Of a stretch of DNA of 61,248 nucleotides, positions 30,659-39,332 are shown piece after piece. A program made the translations under genes and the position numbers. The stretch covers positions 1 through 61,248 of the forward strand of contig CABUPH010000014.1 of the NCBI GenBank assembly GCA_902493375.1, written 5' to 3'. Each line of letters opens with the position of its first letter. Positions within the stretch are counted from its first letter, which is position 1. The notes below the pieces were generated by a model. That model did no database searches. It saw nothing but the letters and a program-made list of their open reading frames with translations, and had not been told where the DNA came from. Source of the DNA: an uncultured Collinsella sp. GTDB lineage: Bacteria; Actinomycetota; Coriobacteriia; Coriobacteriales; Coriobacteriaceae.

Positions 30659-32062
30659 GTGAACCGCACCAAAATCGCGCAGCTCTATGCCGATGCCGAG
30701 TCGCTCGGCGGCCAGACCGTCACCGTCGCCGGCTGGGTCAAGTCCGTCCGCGACATGAAGAACTTTGGCTTTGTTACGCTCAACGACGGCAGCTGCTTCC
30801 GCGACCTGCAGGTCGTCATGAACCGCGAGGCGCTCGACAACTACGACGAGATCGCCCATCAAAACGTCTCGGCCGCACTCATTTGCACCGGCACCGTCAA
30901 GCTGACCCCCGATGCGCCCCAGCCTTTCGAGCTTTCTGCCACCTCCATCGAGGTCGAGGGCACGAGCGCCCCGGATTACCCGCTGCAGAAGAAGCGCGCA
31001 ACCGTCGAGTTCCTGCGCACCCAGCAGCACCTGCGCCCGCGCACCAACCTGTTCCGCGCCGTGTTCCGCATCCGCTCCGTTGCCGCAGCCGCCATTCACC
31101 GCTTCTTCCAGGAGCAGGGCTTTGTCTATGTCAACACCCCCATCATCACCACGAGTGACTGCGAGGGCGCCGGCGAGATGTTCCGCGTGACCACGCTCGA
31201 CCCCAAAAATCCGCCCCTCACCGAGTCCGGCGAGGTCGACTGGAGCCAGGACTTCTTTGGCAAGCATGCGAGCCTCACCGTGTCCGGCCAGCTCAATGCC
31301 GAGAACTTTGCCATGGCCTTTGGCGACGTGTACACCTTTGGCCCCACCTTCCGTGCCGAGAACTCCAACACCACGCGCCACGCCGCCGAGTTTTGGATGA
31401 TCGAGCCCGAGATGGCCTTTGCCGACCTTAACGACTACATGGATAACGCCGAGGCCATGCTCAAGTATGTCCTCAAGGACGTCATGGCAACCTGCCCCGA
31501 CGAGCTCAATATGCTCAACAAGTTTGTGGACAAGGGTCTGCTCGAGCGCCTGGACCATGTCGCCAACTCCGACTTTGCCCGCGTTACCTACACCGAGGCC
31601 GTCGAGATCCTGGAGCAGGCAGTCGCTGCTGGCCACCAGTTTGATTACCCCGTCAGCTGGGGCATCGACCTGCAGACCGAGCACGAGCGCTTCCTGACCG
31701 AGGAGCACTTTAAGCGCCCGACCTTCGTGACCGACTACCCGGCCGAGATCAAGGCGTTCTACATGCGCATGAACGAGGACGGCAAGACCGTCGCCGCCGC
31801 CGACTGCCTGGTTCCCGGTATCGGCGAGATTATCGGCGGCTCCCAGCGCGAGGAGCGCCTGGATCTGCTCGAGGCCCGCATCAAGGACCTGGGCATGAAT
31901 CCCGAGCAGTACAAGTACTACCTTGACCTGCGCCGCTACGGTTCCTGCAAGCACGCCGGCTACGGTCTGGGCTTCGAGCGCTTGGTCATGTATCTGACCG
32001 GCGTGGGCAACATCCGCGACGTCCTGCCGCACCCGCGCACCGTGGGCAACGCCGACTTCTAA
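30659..32062 (+). CDS. asnS: Asparaginyl-tRNA synthetase
   Basis: A class IIb aminoacyl-tRNA synthetase charging tRNA-Asn. It has 467 residues. The N-terminal OB fold (TVTVAGWVKSVRDMKNFGFV) is followed by class II motif 2 (TFRAENSNTTRHAAEFWMIEPE) and motif 3 (GLGFERLVMYLTG). I start at GTG 30659, right after GGGAGGATAC; several in-frame codons upstream overlap the promoter area (TGCTAGAAT extended -10 near 30605). It is a single gene with its own terminator. Confidence 0.95.
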   Translation: MNRTKIAQLYADAESLGGQTVTVAGWVKSVRDMKNFGFVTLNDGSCFRDLQVVMNREALDNYDEIAHQNVSAALICTGTVKLTPDAPQPFELSATSIEVEGTSAPDYPLQKKRATVEFLRTQQHLRPRTNLFRAVFRIRSVAAAAIHRFFQEQGFVYVNTPIITTSDCEGAGEMFRVTTLDPKNPPLTESGEVDWSQDFFGKHASLTVSGQLNAENFAMAFGDVYTFGPTFRAENSNTTRHAAEFWMIEPEMAFADLNDYMDNAEAMLKYVLKDVMATCPDELNMLNKFVDKGLLERLDHVANSDFARVTYTEAVEILEQAVAAGHQFDYPVSWGIDLQTEHERFLTEEHFKRPTFVTDYPAEIKAFYMRMNEDGKTVAAADCLVPGIGEIIGGSQREERLDLLEARIKDLGMNPEQYKYYLDLRRYGSCKHAGYGLGFERLVMYLTGVGNIRDVLPHPRTVGNADF

Positions 32063-32109
32063 TCGTCGGACGCTAGCTCGCGTCGCCACACGCCAACGCT
32101 CATCGCATA

Positions 32110-32144
32110 AGCGTCTCTCGACATCGGTCGAGAGACGCTTTTTT
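32110..32144 (+). terminator. Terminator of asnS
   Basis: GCGTCTCTCGAC pairs with GTCGAGAGACGC and is followed by TTTTTT, about 50 bases after the stop. Confidence 0.9.
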
Positions 32145-32265
32145 CAACAGCATCCGTCAAGCTTCTGGCAAGTTTTTGGTCAGTTGAGCAGGGCTGTTGA
32201 AAACTCGACCCGCCGTTTGCCGACGACTACCGACCGCCCAGAGCGCCCTGCGCCCCTGGGAAAGC

Positions 32266-32316
32266 CCCACGTCCTAGGCTCCATACCGTCGCCACCCAAA
32301 ACGGAAAGGACGTGGG
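32266..32316 (+). promoter_or_regulatory. Hairpin that can mask the ribosome-binding site of the WYL-type regulator
   Basis: CCCACGTCCT (32266-32275) pairs perfectly with AGGACGTGGG (32307-32316). The second arm contains the AAGGA ribosome-binding site of the following gene, so the folded mRNA would hide it. No ligand-binding domain is recognisable. Confidence 0.5.
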
Positions 32317-32320
32317 TACC

Positions 32321-33106
32321 ATGACCGAAGCCGCTGTTGAAACCTACGACACCACGACTAGAGGCGCCGCCTCGATGGCAGCCTATCGCGCCGTTCGCAT
32401 CCTGCAACTATTAAGCGAAAACACCGGCGAGGACAAGGCCATGCTTTCCGATGAGTTGATCCGGCGCCTCGCCCATCCCGACGACCCCGCCCGCATGCCC
32501 ATCTCGGCGGCGCGGCGCAGCATCTACACCGCCATCTCCGCGCTTCGCCATGCCGGATACGAAATTGAGTACAAACGCGGCGTGGGCTACAAACTTCTTA
32601 CCCGCCCGCTCACCGATGAAGAGATCATCCGGCTCCACGGTATGGTCATGCGCAACCGCTCCACGCCTATCGCTATCCGCAAGAGCATGGCGCAGCACTT
32701 AGTTGCCATGGCGAGCGCCGACGTTCGCGGCTACCTCGATACACCCGAACCCGCTCCAAGCGCAGGCAGCAAGGCTACCAAGGCAACACGCACGCCCATC
32801 AAGCGCATCGACACGTGCGAGCTCGTCGAGCAGGCCATCGACCACGGAACCACGGTGAGTTTTGATATTTCGAGCGTCACGACACGTGGCGAAACCGAAG
32901 CAGCACGGATGACACTCCGTCCCTTTGCCATCAGGCAGCGCGATGGCATCTCGTATCTGCTGGGAACGGTCTACGACGCCCGAGGCGCCGATGACACGTT
33001 GCGTACTGTAGAGATTGGCCGAATGAGAAACGTCAGCACGCGCCTGCTCGACGGCAAGAAGCTCTTCGCCGCCTTGGACGAGGACGACGCCTCCTCCGCC
33101 GCATAA
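32321..33106 (+). CDS. Transcriptional regulator with HTH and WYL-like domain
   Basis: A 261-residue protein. The N-terminus contains a winged-helix (RAVRILQLLSENTGEDKAML, then ARRSIYTAISALRHAGYEIEYKRGVGYKLLTRPLTDEEI), as in DeoR/HTH_11 regulators. The C-terminal beta-rich part (TVSFDISSVTTRGETEAARM, RPFAIRQRDGISYLLGTVYD) resembles WYL ligand-sensing domains, which often respond to nucleotides or DNA damage, although the exact W-Y-L triad is not conserved. The ATG at 32321 is chosen because the upstream GTG is too close to AAGGA. It is a single gene before the ABC transporter operon and might regulate it. Confidence 0.65.
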   Translation: MTEAAVETYDTTTRGAASMAAYRAVRILQLLSENTGEDKAMLSDELIRRLAHPDDPARMPISAARRSIYTAISALRHAGYEIEYKRGVGYKLLTRPLTDEEIIRLHGMVMRNRSTPIAIRKSMAQHLVAMASADVRGYLDTPEPAPSAGSKATKATRTPIKRIDTCELVEQAIDHGTTVSFDISSVTTRGETEAARMTLRPFAIRQRDGISYLLGTVYDARGADDTLRTVEIGRMRNVSTRLLDGKKLFAALDEDDASSAA

Positions 33107-33175
33107 GACCCTCCGCCGCCCATTCGATTACCCGTACCGCCCATCCGATTCTGTATTAAAAAACCCGCCAGGCTG

Positions 33176-33203
33176 TTGTAAAAATGGACATCAGCGCTAC
33201 TAT
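33176..33203 (+). promoter_or_regulatory. Promoter of the TrpX-like ABC operon
   Basis: TTGTAA, a 16-base spacer and TACTAT stand about 65 bases upstream of the substrate-binding protein start. A short palindrome GCACT...AGTGC (33213-33229) follows and could be an operator. No T-box or other leader was recognised. Confidence 0.5.
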
Positions 33204-33266
33204 AGTTCCACTTGCACTTTGTCCCAGTGCAGTGTTTCCAGCCATTTTTATACTGGGGGTAATGAT

Positions 33267-34247
33267 ATGAAGGACATCACCATCAGCCGCAGGAGCCTTC
33301 TGGTCTCCGCCGGCCTGCTCGCGCTCGCCCCGCTCGCCGGATGCGGCGGCAACTCTGGTTCCGGCTCTGCTGCCGCCGGTTCCGACTACACCATCGGCGT
33401 TCTGCAGCTCACCGAGCACTCCGCACTCGATGCCGCCAACGACGGCTTTGTCAAGGCCATCAAGGAGAGCGGCCTTAAGGTCAAGATCGACCAGAAGAAC
33501 GCCCAGAACGACCAGTCCACGTGTAAGTCCATTGCCGACAAGTTTGTGGGCGACAACGTCAACCTGATTTATGCCATCGCAACGCCCGCCGCGCAGGCTG
33601 CCGCCGGCGCCACGGCCGATATCCCCATCGTGGGCTGCGCCATCACCGACTACGCCGCCTCCGGCCTGGTCCAGGACAACGACAAGCCCGGCACCAACGT
33701 CACGGGCGCTTCTGACCTCACCCCGGTCGCCGAGCAGCTCGAGATGATGCAGAAGGTCCTGCCCGACGTTAAAAAGGTCGGCCTGCTCTACTGCACCGCC
33801 GAGTCCAACTCCGACGTCCAAATCAAGGCCGCCAAGAAGGAGCTCGACAAGCTGGGCCTCGAGTACACTGACTTCACCGTCTCGAGCTCCAACGAGATTC
33901 AGTCCGTCGTCGAGTCTGCCGTGGGCAAGGTCGACGCGCTGTACTCCCCCACCGACAACACCATCGCCGCGGGTGCCTCGCAGGTCGGCCAGATCTGCAA
34001 GGAAAACAAGCTTCCCTTCGTGACTGGCGAGGAGGGTATGTGCATGGCCGGCGGCCTGTTCACCCTCTCCATCAATTACGAGGACCTGGGCTACGCCGCG
34101 GGCGAGATGGCCGTTAAGATCCTGAAGGGCGAGGCCAAGCCCGAAGACATGCCGATCAAGCACCTCTCGAGCAAGGACCTGGTCGTCGTCAAGAACGACG
34201 AAATGGCCGAGGCCCTGGGCATCGACCTTTCCGCTCTGGACGCGTAA
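33267..34247 (+). CDS. ABC transporter substrate-binding lipoprotein (TrpX/DUF534-like)
   Basis: A 326-residue extracytoplasmic lipoprotein. The twin-Arg-like signal (MKDITISRRSLLVSAGLLAL) ends in the lipobox LAGC with Cys26. The mature part follows the peripla_BP_4/ABC_sub_bind pattern (YTIGVLQLTEHSALDAANDG, NVTGASDLTPVAEQLEMM, KKVGLLYCTAESNS, EEGMCMAGGLFTLSINYEDLG). Homologues in streptococci bind tryptophan or other aromatic amino acids, which makes an amino acid plausible. Its permease and ATPase genes follow. Confidence 0.8.
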   Translation: MKDITISRRSLLVSAGLLALAPLAGCGGNSGSGSAAAGSDYTIGVLQLTEHSALDAANDGFVKAIKESGLKVKIDQKNAQNDQSTCKSIADKFVGDNVNLIYAIATPAAQAAAGATADIPIVGCAITDYAASGLVQDNDKPGTNVTGASDLTPVAEQLEMMQKVLPDVKKVGLLYCTAESNSDVQIKAAKKELDKLGLEYTDFTVSSSNEIQSVVESAVGKVDALYSPTDNTIAAGASQVGQICKENKLPFVTGEEGMCMAGGLFTLSINYEDLGYAAGEMAVKILKGEAKPEDMPIKHLSSKDLVVVKNDEMAEALGIDLSALDA

Positions 34248-34450
34248 TGCCATACGCGGCATGCGTCTAGAGCCCGTGCTCGCGCTTTAGCCGCGTTATT
34301 CAATATCTGAGCCACAGGGGCGGGCGCTGTAGACCGGCGTTCGCCCTGCTTGTTTCGGATGAGTCAAAACATCCGGCCGCAGCTCTTTTATGCATTGTTA
34401 CCGCTATCATGGTGAACCACGTGTCCACCCTATCCTAGGAGGTATGAAGC

Positions 34451-35374
34451 ATGCTCATTGCATTGCAGGGCGCCGTTTCGCAGGGCGTCCTCTGGGGCAT
34501 TATGGTGCTTGGCGTGTTTATCACGTTCCGCCTGCTCGACATTCCCGATATGACCTGCGACGGCAGCTTTGCCCTCGGCGGCTGCGTCTGCGCTGTGCTC
34601 ATCGTCAATAACAACGTCGACCCGCTGCTCGCCGTGCTGGCCGGTATGTGCGCCGGCGCCATCGCGGGTGCCGTCACGGGCATTTTGACCACCGTCTTTG
34701 AGATTCCCGCGATCCTCGCCGGAATCCTCACCCAGATCAGCCTGTGGTCCATTAACCTGCGTATCATGGGCAAGTCCAATACGCCCATTCTTGCCAAGGG
34801 CACCGTGTTCTCGGCCGTCAGCAATATGACCGGCCTGCCGCAGTCCACCGTTGCCATCATCTTGGGCATCCTGCTCGCCGTGGCTATCGTTGCCATCCTG
34901 TATTGGTTCTTTGGCACCGAGATCGGCTCGGCGCTGCGCGCCACCGGCAACAACGAGTACATGATCCGCGCTCTGGGCGTCAACACCAACTCCACCAAGA
35001 TGATCGCCCTCGTGCTCTCCAACGCCCTCATCGGCCTTTCGGGCGCGCTCATCTGCCAGAGCCAAAAGTATGCCGACATTGGTATGGGCACCGGTGCCAT
35101 CGTTATCGGTCTTGCCGCCATTGTTATCGGTGAGGTGCTCGGCCGTCTGCTGCCCGGCGGCCTCACGCAGTTTAGCGTCCGTCTTGCCTCCGCCGTCTTT
35201 GGCTCCGTGGTGTACTTCCTTATCCGCGCCATCGTGCTGCAGTTGGGCATGGACGCCAACGACATGAAGCTGCTCTCCGCCGTAATTGTCGCTGTGGCCC
35301 TGTGCGTGCCCGTGGTTTGGGAGCGCTATAAGCTCCGCAGCTCCTACACGAAGGGAGATGAGGCAGATGCTTAA
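34451..35374 (+). CDS. ABC transporter permease (TrpY-like)
   Basis: A 307-residue membrane protein with eight to nine hydrophobic segments of the branched-chain amino acid permease superfamily (BPD_transp_2). RLLDIPDMTCDGSFALGG near the N-terminus and GTEIGSALRATGNNEYMIRAL in the cytoplasmic loop that contacts the ATPase are diagnostic. ATG 34451 follows TAGGAGGTATGAAGC. It lies about 200 bases after the binding protein gene, and its last 8 bases overlap the ATPase start. Confidence 0.85.
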   Translation: MLIALQGAVSQGVLWGIMVLGVFITFRLLDIPDMTCDGSFALGGCVCAVLIVNNNVDPLLAVLAGMCAGAIAGAVTGILTTVFEIPAILAGILTQISLWSINLRIMGKSNTPILAKGTVFSAVSNMTGLPQSTVAIILGILLAVAIVAILYWFFGTEIGSALRATGNNEYMIRALGVNTNSTKMIALVLSNALIGLSGALICQSQKYADIGMGTGAIVIGLAAIVIGEVLGRLLPGGLTQFSVRLASAVFGSVVYFLIRAIVLQLGMDANDMKLLSAVIVAVALCVPVVWERYKLRSSYTKGDEADA

Positions 35375-36161
35375 GCTCTCGCATGTCAAGAAGACCTTTA
35401 ACAAGGGCACCGTCACCGAGAAGCGCGCGCTCACCGGCGTCGACCTCACCCTGAATGACGGCGACTTTGTAACCGTGATCGGCGGCAACGGCGCCGGCAA
35501 GTCCACGCTGCTCAACATGATCGCCGGCGTGTACCCGCTCGATTCGGGCGTTATCGAGCTCGACGGTACCGACATCTCGCGCCTGAGCGAGTCGCAGCGC
35601 GCCAAGTACCTGGGCCGCGTGTTTCAGGACCCCATGCGCGGTACCGCTGCCGACATGCAGATTGCCGAGAACTTGGCCCTCGCCAAGCGTCGCGGCCAGC
35701 GTCGCGGCCTTTCGTGGGGCGTCACCAAGGCCGAGAAAGATGAGTACGTTGAGCTGCTCAAGCGCCTGGACCTTGGTCTGGACACGCGTCTCAACGCCAA
35801 GGTCGGCCTGCTCTCGGGTGGCCAGCGCCAGGCACTCACCCTGCTGATGGCCACGCTCACCAGGCCGCGCCTGCTGCTGCTCGACGAGCACACTGCGGCC
35901 CTCGACCCCAAGACGGCCTCTAAGGTGCTCAACCTGACCGAGGAGATCGTCGACGAGAACCACCTGACCACGCTCATGGTCACGCATAACATGAACGACG
36001 CCATCCGTCTGGGCAACCGTCTGATCATGATGCACGAGGGCCATGTGATCTACGACGTGGCCGGCGACGAGAAGAAGTCGCTCACCGTGGCCGACCTGCT
36101 ACAGAAGTTCGAGGAGGTCTCGGGCGGCGAGCTCGCCAACGACCGCATGCTGCTGAGCTAA
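35367..36161 (+). CDS. ABC transporter ATP-binding protein (TrpZ-like)
   Basis: A 264-residue nucleotide-binding subunit: Walker A GGNGAGKST (about residues 39-47), signature LSGGQRQALTL, Walker B LLLLDEHTAAL and the switch His in MVTHNMNDA. The start MLKLSHVKKTF overlaps the permease stop by 8 bases, which indicates translational coupling. It is the last gene of the three-gene importer operon; two hairpins follow. Confidence 0.9.
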   Translation: MLKLSHVKKTFNKGTVTEKRALTGVDLTLNDGDFVTVIGGNGAGKSTLLNMIAGVYPLDSGVIELDGTDISRLSESQRAKYLGRVFQDPMRGTAADMQIAENLALAKRRGQRRGLSWGVTKAEKDEYVELLKRLDLGLDTRLNAKVGLLSGGQRQALTLLMATLTRPRLLLLDEHTAALDPKTASKVLNLTEEIVDENHLTTLMVTHNMNDAIRLGNRLIMMHEGHVIYDVAGDEKKSLTVADLLQKFEEVSGGELANDRMLLS

Positions 36162-36200
36162 AACCTGCCAAAAAGGGACAGGTTTATTTTGGTAGGTTTT
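36162..36200 (+). repeat. GGGAC-loop hairpin repeat, copy C
   Basis: AACCTGCCAAAA pairs with TTTTGGTAGGTT around an AGGGACAGGTTTA-type loop. It starts right at the ATPase stop codon. The same repeat, including the GTTTTATCTG tail, occurs at 3876-3920 and inverted at 5623-5654. Confidence 0.75.
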
Positions 36201-36215
36201 ATCTGCGCAAACGTC

Positions 36216-36256
36216 AAAACCGCCGCAAAGGGACAAACGCCCTTGCGGCGGTTTTC
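36216..36256 (+). terminator. Terminator of the ABC importer operon
   Basis: AAAACCGCCGCAA pairs perfectly with TTGCGGCGGTTTT, with an additional AGGG/CCCT closing the loop. The loop again contains GGGACA. Confidence 0.8.
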
Positions 36257-36319
36257 GCATATTATGTCGATAATCCGATATTCAACCAGACATTCTGGCT
36301 AAGGACTAAGGAAACTGCC

Positions 36320-38344
36320 ATGAAAAGACTCCCCCGCCTTGCGTTAGCCGCCTCGTTGTTTGCCGGCGCGCTCGCAGGCATCCCAAGCCTCGCTTTCGCG
36401 GGGAACCTGCCCGCCGCTATTGACGGCTCCGTGGCCGTCATGCACACCAACGATATCCACGGCAGCTACAAGTACAGCTACAACGAAAGCAAGGGCACCG
36501 GCACTGTGGGTTTTGACGGACTGGCGGTTCTCTATAGCGCCCAGGGCAACGCCCCCGATCTTTTGCTCGATGCGGGCGACACCTTCCACGGACAGTCCTT
36601 CGCCACCATGAGCGAGGGCAAGAGCATCGCCGAGCTCATGGACACCTTCTACGCCGACGGCTACGACGCGACCACGCCAGGCAACCACGACTGGAGCTAC
36701 GGCGCGGACAAACTCCGCGCCATGACCGGCTACAGCACCACCGGCACGCCCTTCGCCATGCTCTGCGCCAACGCAAAGTCCTCGAACGGCGTATGGAGCT
36801 CGAGCATCACGAAGACGCTCGATCGCACCTGGGAGGATAGCGAGGATCACTCCACATTCGACTACAAAATCAAGGTCGGCGTCGTGGGTGCCATGGATGA
36901 GTCGCTAGGTTCCTCGCTGCGCGCGGACCTGGTCGCGGGCACCAGCTTCTCGAGTGCCACGAACGCCATCAATACCGAGGCAGAGCAGCTGCGCAAGGAG
37001 GGCTGCGATGTTGTTGTGTGCATCGCGCACACGCTCGACGCCAAGACCTTTGCCACGCGACTCCGTGGCGTCGATGCCCTTATCGCAGGCCACGAGCACA
37101 TCAACCTTAACGAGAAGGTGACGGGAGCCGACGGCAAGACAATCCACGTTGTCGAGGCGGGCAGTGCCTTTGCCGAGGTGGGACTGCTTTCCATTCCGTA
37201 CAAGTACGACACCAATGGCACCGAGTCGACCGACGATGACACGGTCACGGTCCCTGCAGACGGCAGCGACGAGAAGCTCTACACCGCCAAGAACGTCAAC
37301 GACCTTTTGGCAGACCCCGACAAGGGCTCCGACTACCAGAGCCGCCTTGAGGCCGTCCGCAACAAGATCAAGCCGCTCGACGAGGACTTTGAAAACGAAT
37401 CGAACAAGGTGCTCGGCACATCCACCACCAACTATTTCTACGGCGAGGACGCCGCAGGCACGCATGGTTGGGAAATGGTGCGCACCACCGATTTCCGCCC
37501 CAGCAAGGAGGACGACACCACCAAAGCCCAGACCATCGGCCACGTGATTTGCGGCTCCTATCTTGCCTTGACGGGCGCAGACCTCGCTATCGAAAACGCT
37601 GGCGGCATCCGCGGCGGCATCGCGGCGGGCAACGTGACCGCCGGCAACGTCATCGCCATCTCGCCCTACGGCAACACCGTGGAGACCTGGACCATGACCG
37701 GCGCGGACTTCCTCGCAGCGCTCGAGCACTCGCTACAAATCAGCGACGAGTGCAATCACAGCTACGAGCTTCAGCAAGCCTACGTGGCAGCCGGCCATAC
37801 CGAGCAGGAGGCGCAAGACAAGTACAAGTGGCGCGATGACTCTGGCAGCGTCCTCTCCTTTGGCGGTATCAACGTGACGATTGATTGGACGCAGCCCGAA
37901 GGCAAGCGCATTGTGAGTGCCACACTCACCAAAGACGGCAGCACGCTCGACCCCGCCAAGACCTATACCGTCGCCACCAACAACTACATCATTACCAACA
38001 CGACCGATTTTCCCACCTTTGCACACGCCACCAAGTACACCGAGTGGGGCACGTGCGAGGCGGCGCTGAGGGCACTGATCGGGCAGGACAGCTGGGAGAG
38101 CAAGATGGCCGGACTCGCCGGCACCATCAGCTTTGGCTCCGCTGCCGTGGACCCCACGCCCACACCGGCCCCGACGCCTAAGCCCTCGCCTAAGACGGAC
38201 ACGGCGACCACGAAGGTCATCACCAAGAAGACGACCGGTAAGCTCGCCGCAACGGGAGACCGCACGCTGGCAGTAGTTGGCGCGTGCCTTATCGGCGGCA
38301 TCATCGTCATCATGCTCGGCATTATCTGGAAGCGTCGACGCTAA
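36320..38344 (+). CDS. Cell-wall-anchored 5'-nucleotidase / metallophosphatase (UshA-like)
   Basis: A 674-residue surface enzyme. A signal peptide (about 1-27, ending PSLAFA) precedes the calcineurin-like domain with MHTNDIHGSY, LLLDAGDTFHGQ, TPGNHDWSYG and GHEHIN metal ligands. The C-terminal 5'-nucleotidase domain has IENAGGIRGG and ISPYGNTV. A Pro/Thr linker leads to the sorting signal LAATGD, a hydrophobic segment and WKRRR. LAxTG is the type recognised by class E sortases. It probably scavenges extracellular nucleotides or UDP-sugars. A single gene with a terminator. Confidence 0.85.
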   Translation: MKRLPRLALAASLFAGALAGIPSLAFAGNLPAAIDGSVAVMHTNDIHGSYKYSYNESKGTGTVGFDGLAVLYSAQGNAPDLLLDAGDTFHGQSFATMSEGKSIAELMDTFYADGYDATTPGNHDWSYGADKLRAMTGYSTTGTPFAMLCANAKSSNGVWSSSITKTLDRTWEDSEDHSTFDYKIKVGVVGAMDESLGSSLRADLVAGTSFSSATNAINTEAEQLRKEGCDVVVCIAHTLDAKTFATRLRGVDALIAGHEHINLNEKVTGADGKTIHVVEAGSAFAEVGLLSIPYKYDTNGTESTDDDTVTVPADGSDEKLYTAKNVNDLLADPDKGSDYQSRLEAVRNKIKPLDEDFENESNKVLGTSTTNYFYGEDAAGTHGWEMVRTTDFRPSKEDDTTKAQTIGHVICGSYLALTGADLAIENAGGIRGGIAAGNVTAGNVIAISPYGNTVETWTMTGADFLAALEHSLQISDECNHSYELQQAYVAAGHTEQEAQDKYKWRDDSGSVLSFGGINVTIDWTQPEGKRIVSATLTKDGSTLDPAKTYTVATNNYIITNTTDFPTFAHATKYTEWGTCEAALRALIGQDSWESKMAGLAGTISFGSAAVDPTPTPAPTPKPSPKTDTATTKVITKKTTGKLAATGDRTLAVVGACLIGGIIVIMLGIIWKRRR

Positions 38345-38395
38345 GCTACACCGCCGGGCCTTGCAGCCCCACCGCGTAAACCTTATATCGAGCAC

Positions 38396-38432
38396 AGAAG
38401 CCCGTCCGAATTTGATCGGACGGGCTTCTTGG
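38396..38432 (+). terminator. Terminator of the nucleotidase gene
   Basis: AGAAGCCCGTCCGA pairs with TCGGACGGGCTTCT around ATTTGA. The symmetry could let it work in both directions. Confidence 0.75.
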
Positions 38433-38472
38433 TGGGTATCATGGTTGGACGATCATTAGGAGGTTTCCCTAC

Positions 38473-39240
38473 ATGGAATTGTTTGAGCCGATTCTTCATT
38501 TCTTTGAGCAACGGTGGGTCCACAACATCATCTGGGCCGTCATCTTGGCGATAGGCACCGCCGTCGCCGCCAAGGTCGCATCCAAGACCCTGCACCATCT
38601 GCTTAACCGAGACGATAACCCGCTTCCGGCATCGAGTATCTTCATCAACATCGCGCGCGCCGTCATCTGGATGATCGGCGGCAGTTTTATCCTCGACAAC
38701 TGCTTTGGCATTAACGCAAACGCGCTCGTCGCCGCTCTTGGCGTCGGCGGCATCGCCATCTCGCTCGGCTTTCAGGACACGCTATCAAACCTTATCGGCG
38801 GCATGCAAGTGACCTTTATGGGCATCATCAAGCCCGGCGACAATATCGAGGTCGGCGGCGTGTCGGGCGTGGTCCAGGACATCACTTGGCGCCACACGAC
38901 CATCGAAGATGCCTGCGGGCAGACCATCATCGTCCCCAACTCCAACATCTCCAAGAACACGCTCGTGCATTTGATGCCCTTTGGGCGCGTAGCCGTCCCC
39001 GTCGCGGTGAAAGACCCCTCAAAATGGGCGTCGCTCGATGCACTAGCAGACGAGCTCGTCAGCGCCACCAAAACGGCTGTCTCGCCCATCTCGGGTTTTG
39101 ACAAGGAGCCGTATGTGCTCTTTAGCGAGATTGGCGACTTTGGCATTAAGGGCAAGATCATCTTTATCGTCAGCGACGACAGCACCACTTTCACCGCCGC
39201 TGACGCCTGCATCCGCGCCATCGCCCCCATCATCGCCTAA
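38473..39240 (+). CDS. mscS: Small-conductance mechanosensitive channel MscS
   Basis: A 255-residue MscS-type channel that releases solutes on hypo-osmotic shock. Three N-terminal membrane helices are present; the pore helix TM3 is ANALVAALGVGGIAISLGFQ with the conserved Gly/Ala packing, followed by DTLSNLIGGMQV. The beta domain has IIKPGDNIEVGGVSGVVQDITWRHTTI and TIIVPNSNISKNTL. The ATG follows AGGAGGTTTCCCTAC. A single gene; the GGGAC-loop hairpin D serves as its terminator. Confidence 0.92.
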   Translation: MELFEPILHFFEQRWVHNIIWAVILAIGTAVAAKVASKTLHHLLNRDDNPLPASSIFINIARAVIWMIGGSFILDNCFGINANALVAALGVGGIAISLGFQDTLSNLIGGMQVTFMGIIKPGDNIEVGGVSGVVQDITWRHTTIEDACGQTIIVPNSNISKNTLVHLMPFGRVAVPVAVKDPSKWASLDALADELVSATKTAVSPISGFDKEPYVLFSEIGDFGIKGKIIFIVSDDSTTFTAADACIRAIAPIIA

Positions 39241-39280
39241 ACCACCACACAGGGGACAGGCACCTTTGTGGTGGTTTTCA
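39239..39280 (+). terminator. GGGAC-loop hairpin repeat, copy D, acting as mscS terminator
   Basis: AAACCACCAC pairs with GTGGTGGTTT around ACAGGGGACAGGCACCTTT and is followed by TTTTC. It overlaps the mscS stop codon. Arms of the same type occur in copy E. Confidence 0.7.
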
Positions 39281-39332
39281 TTCGTGGTACCATAGTTCAT
39301 ATAGTTGTTTAAACGACTAAGGGAGCAAAACT

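Noticed and set aside
33107..33266. A T-box leader upstream of the TrpX-like binding protein
   Set aside because: Streptococcal trpXYZ has one, but the T-box sequence (AGGGTGGnACCGCG) is absent here and the leader is too short.
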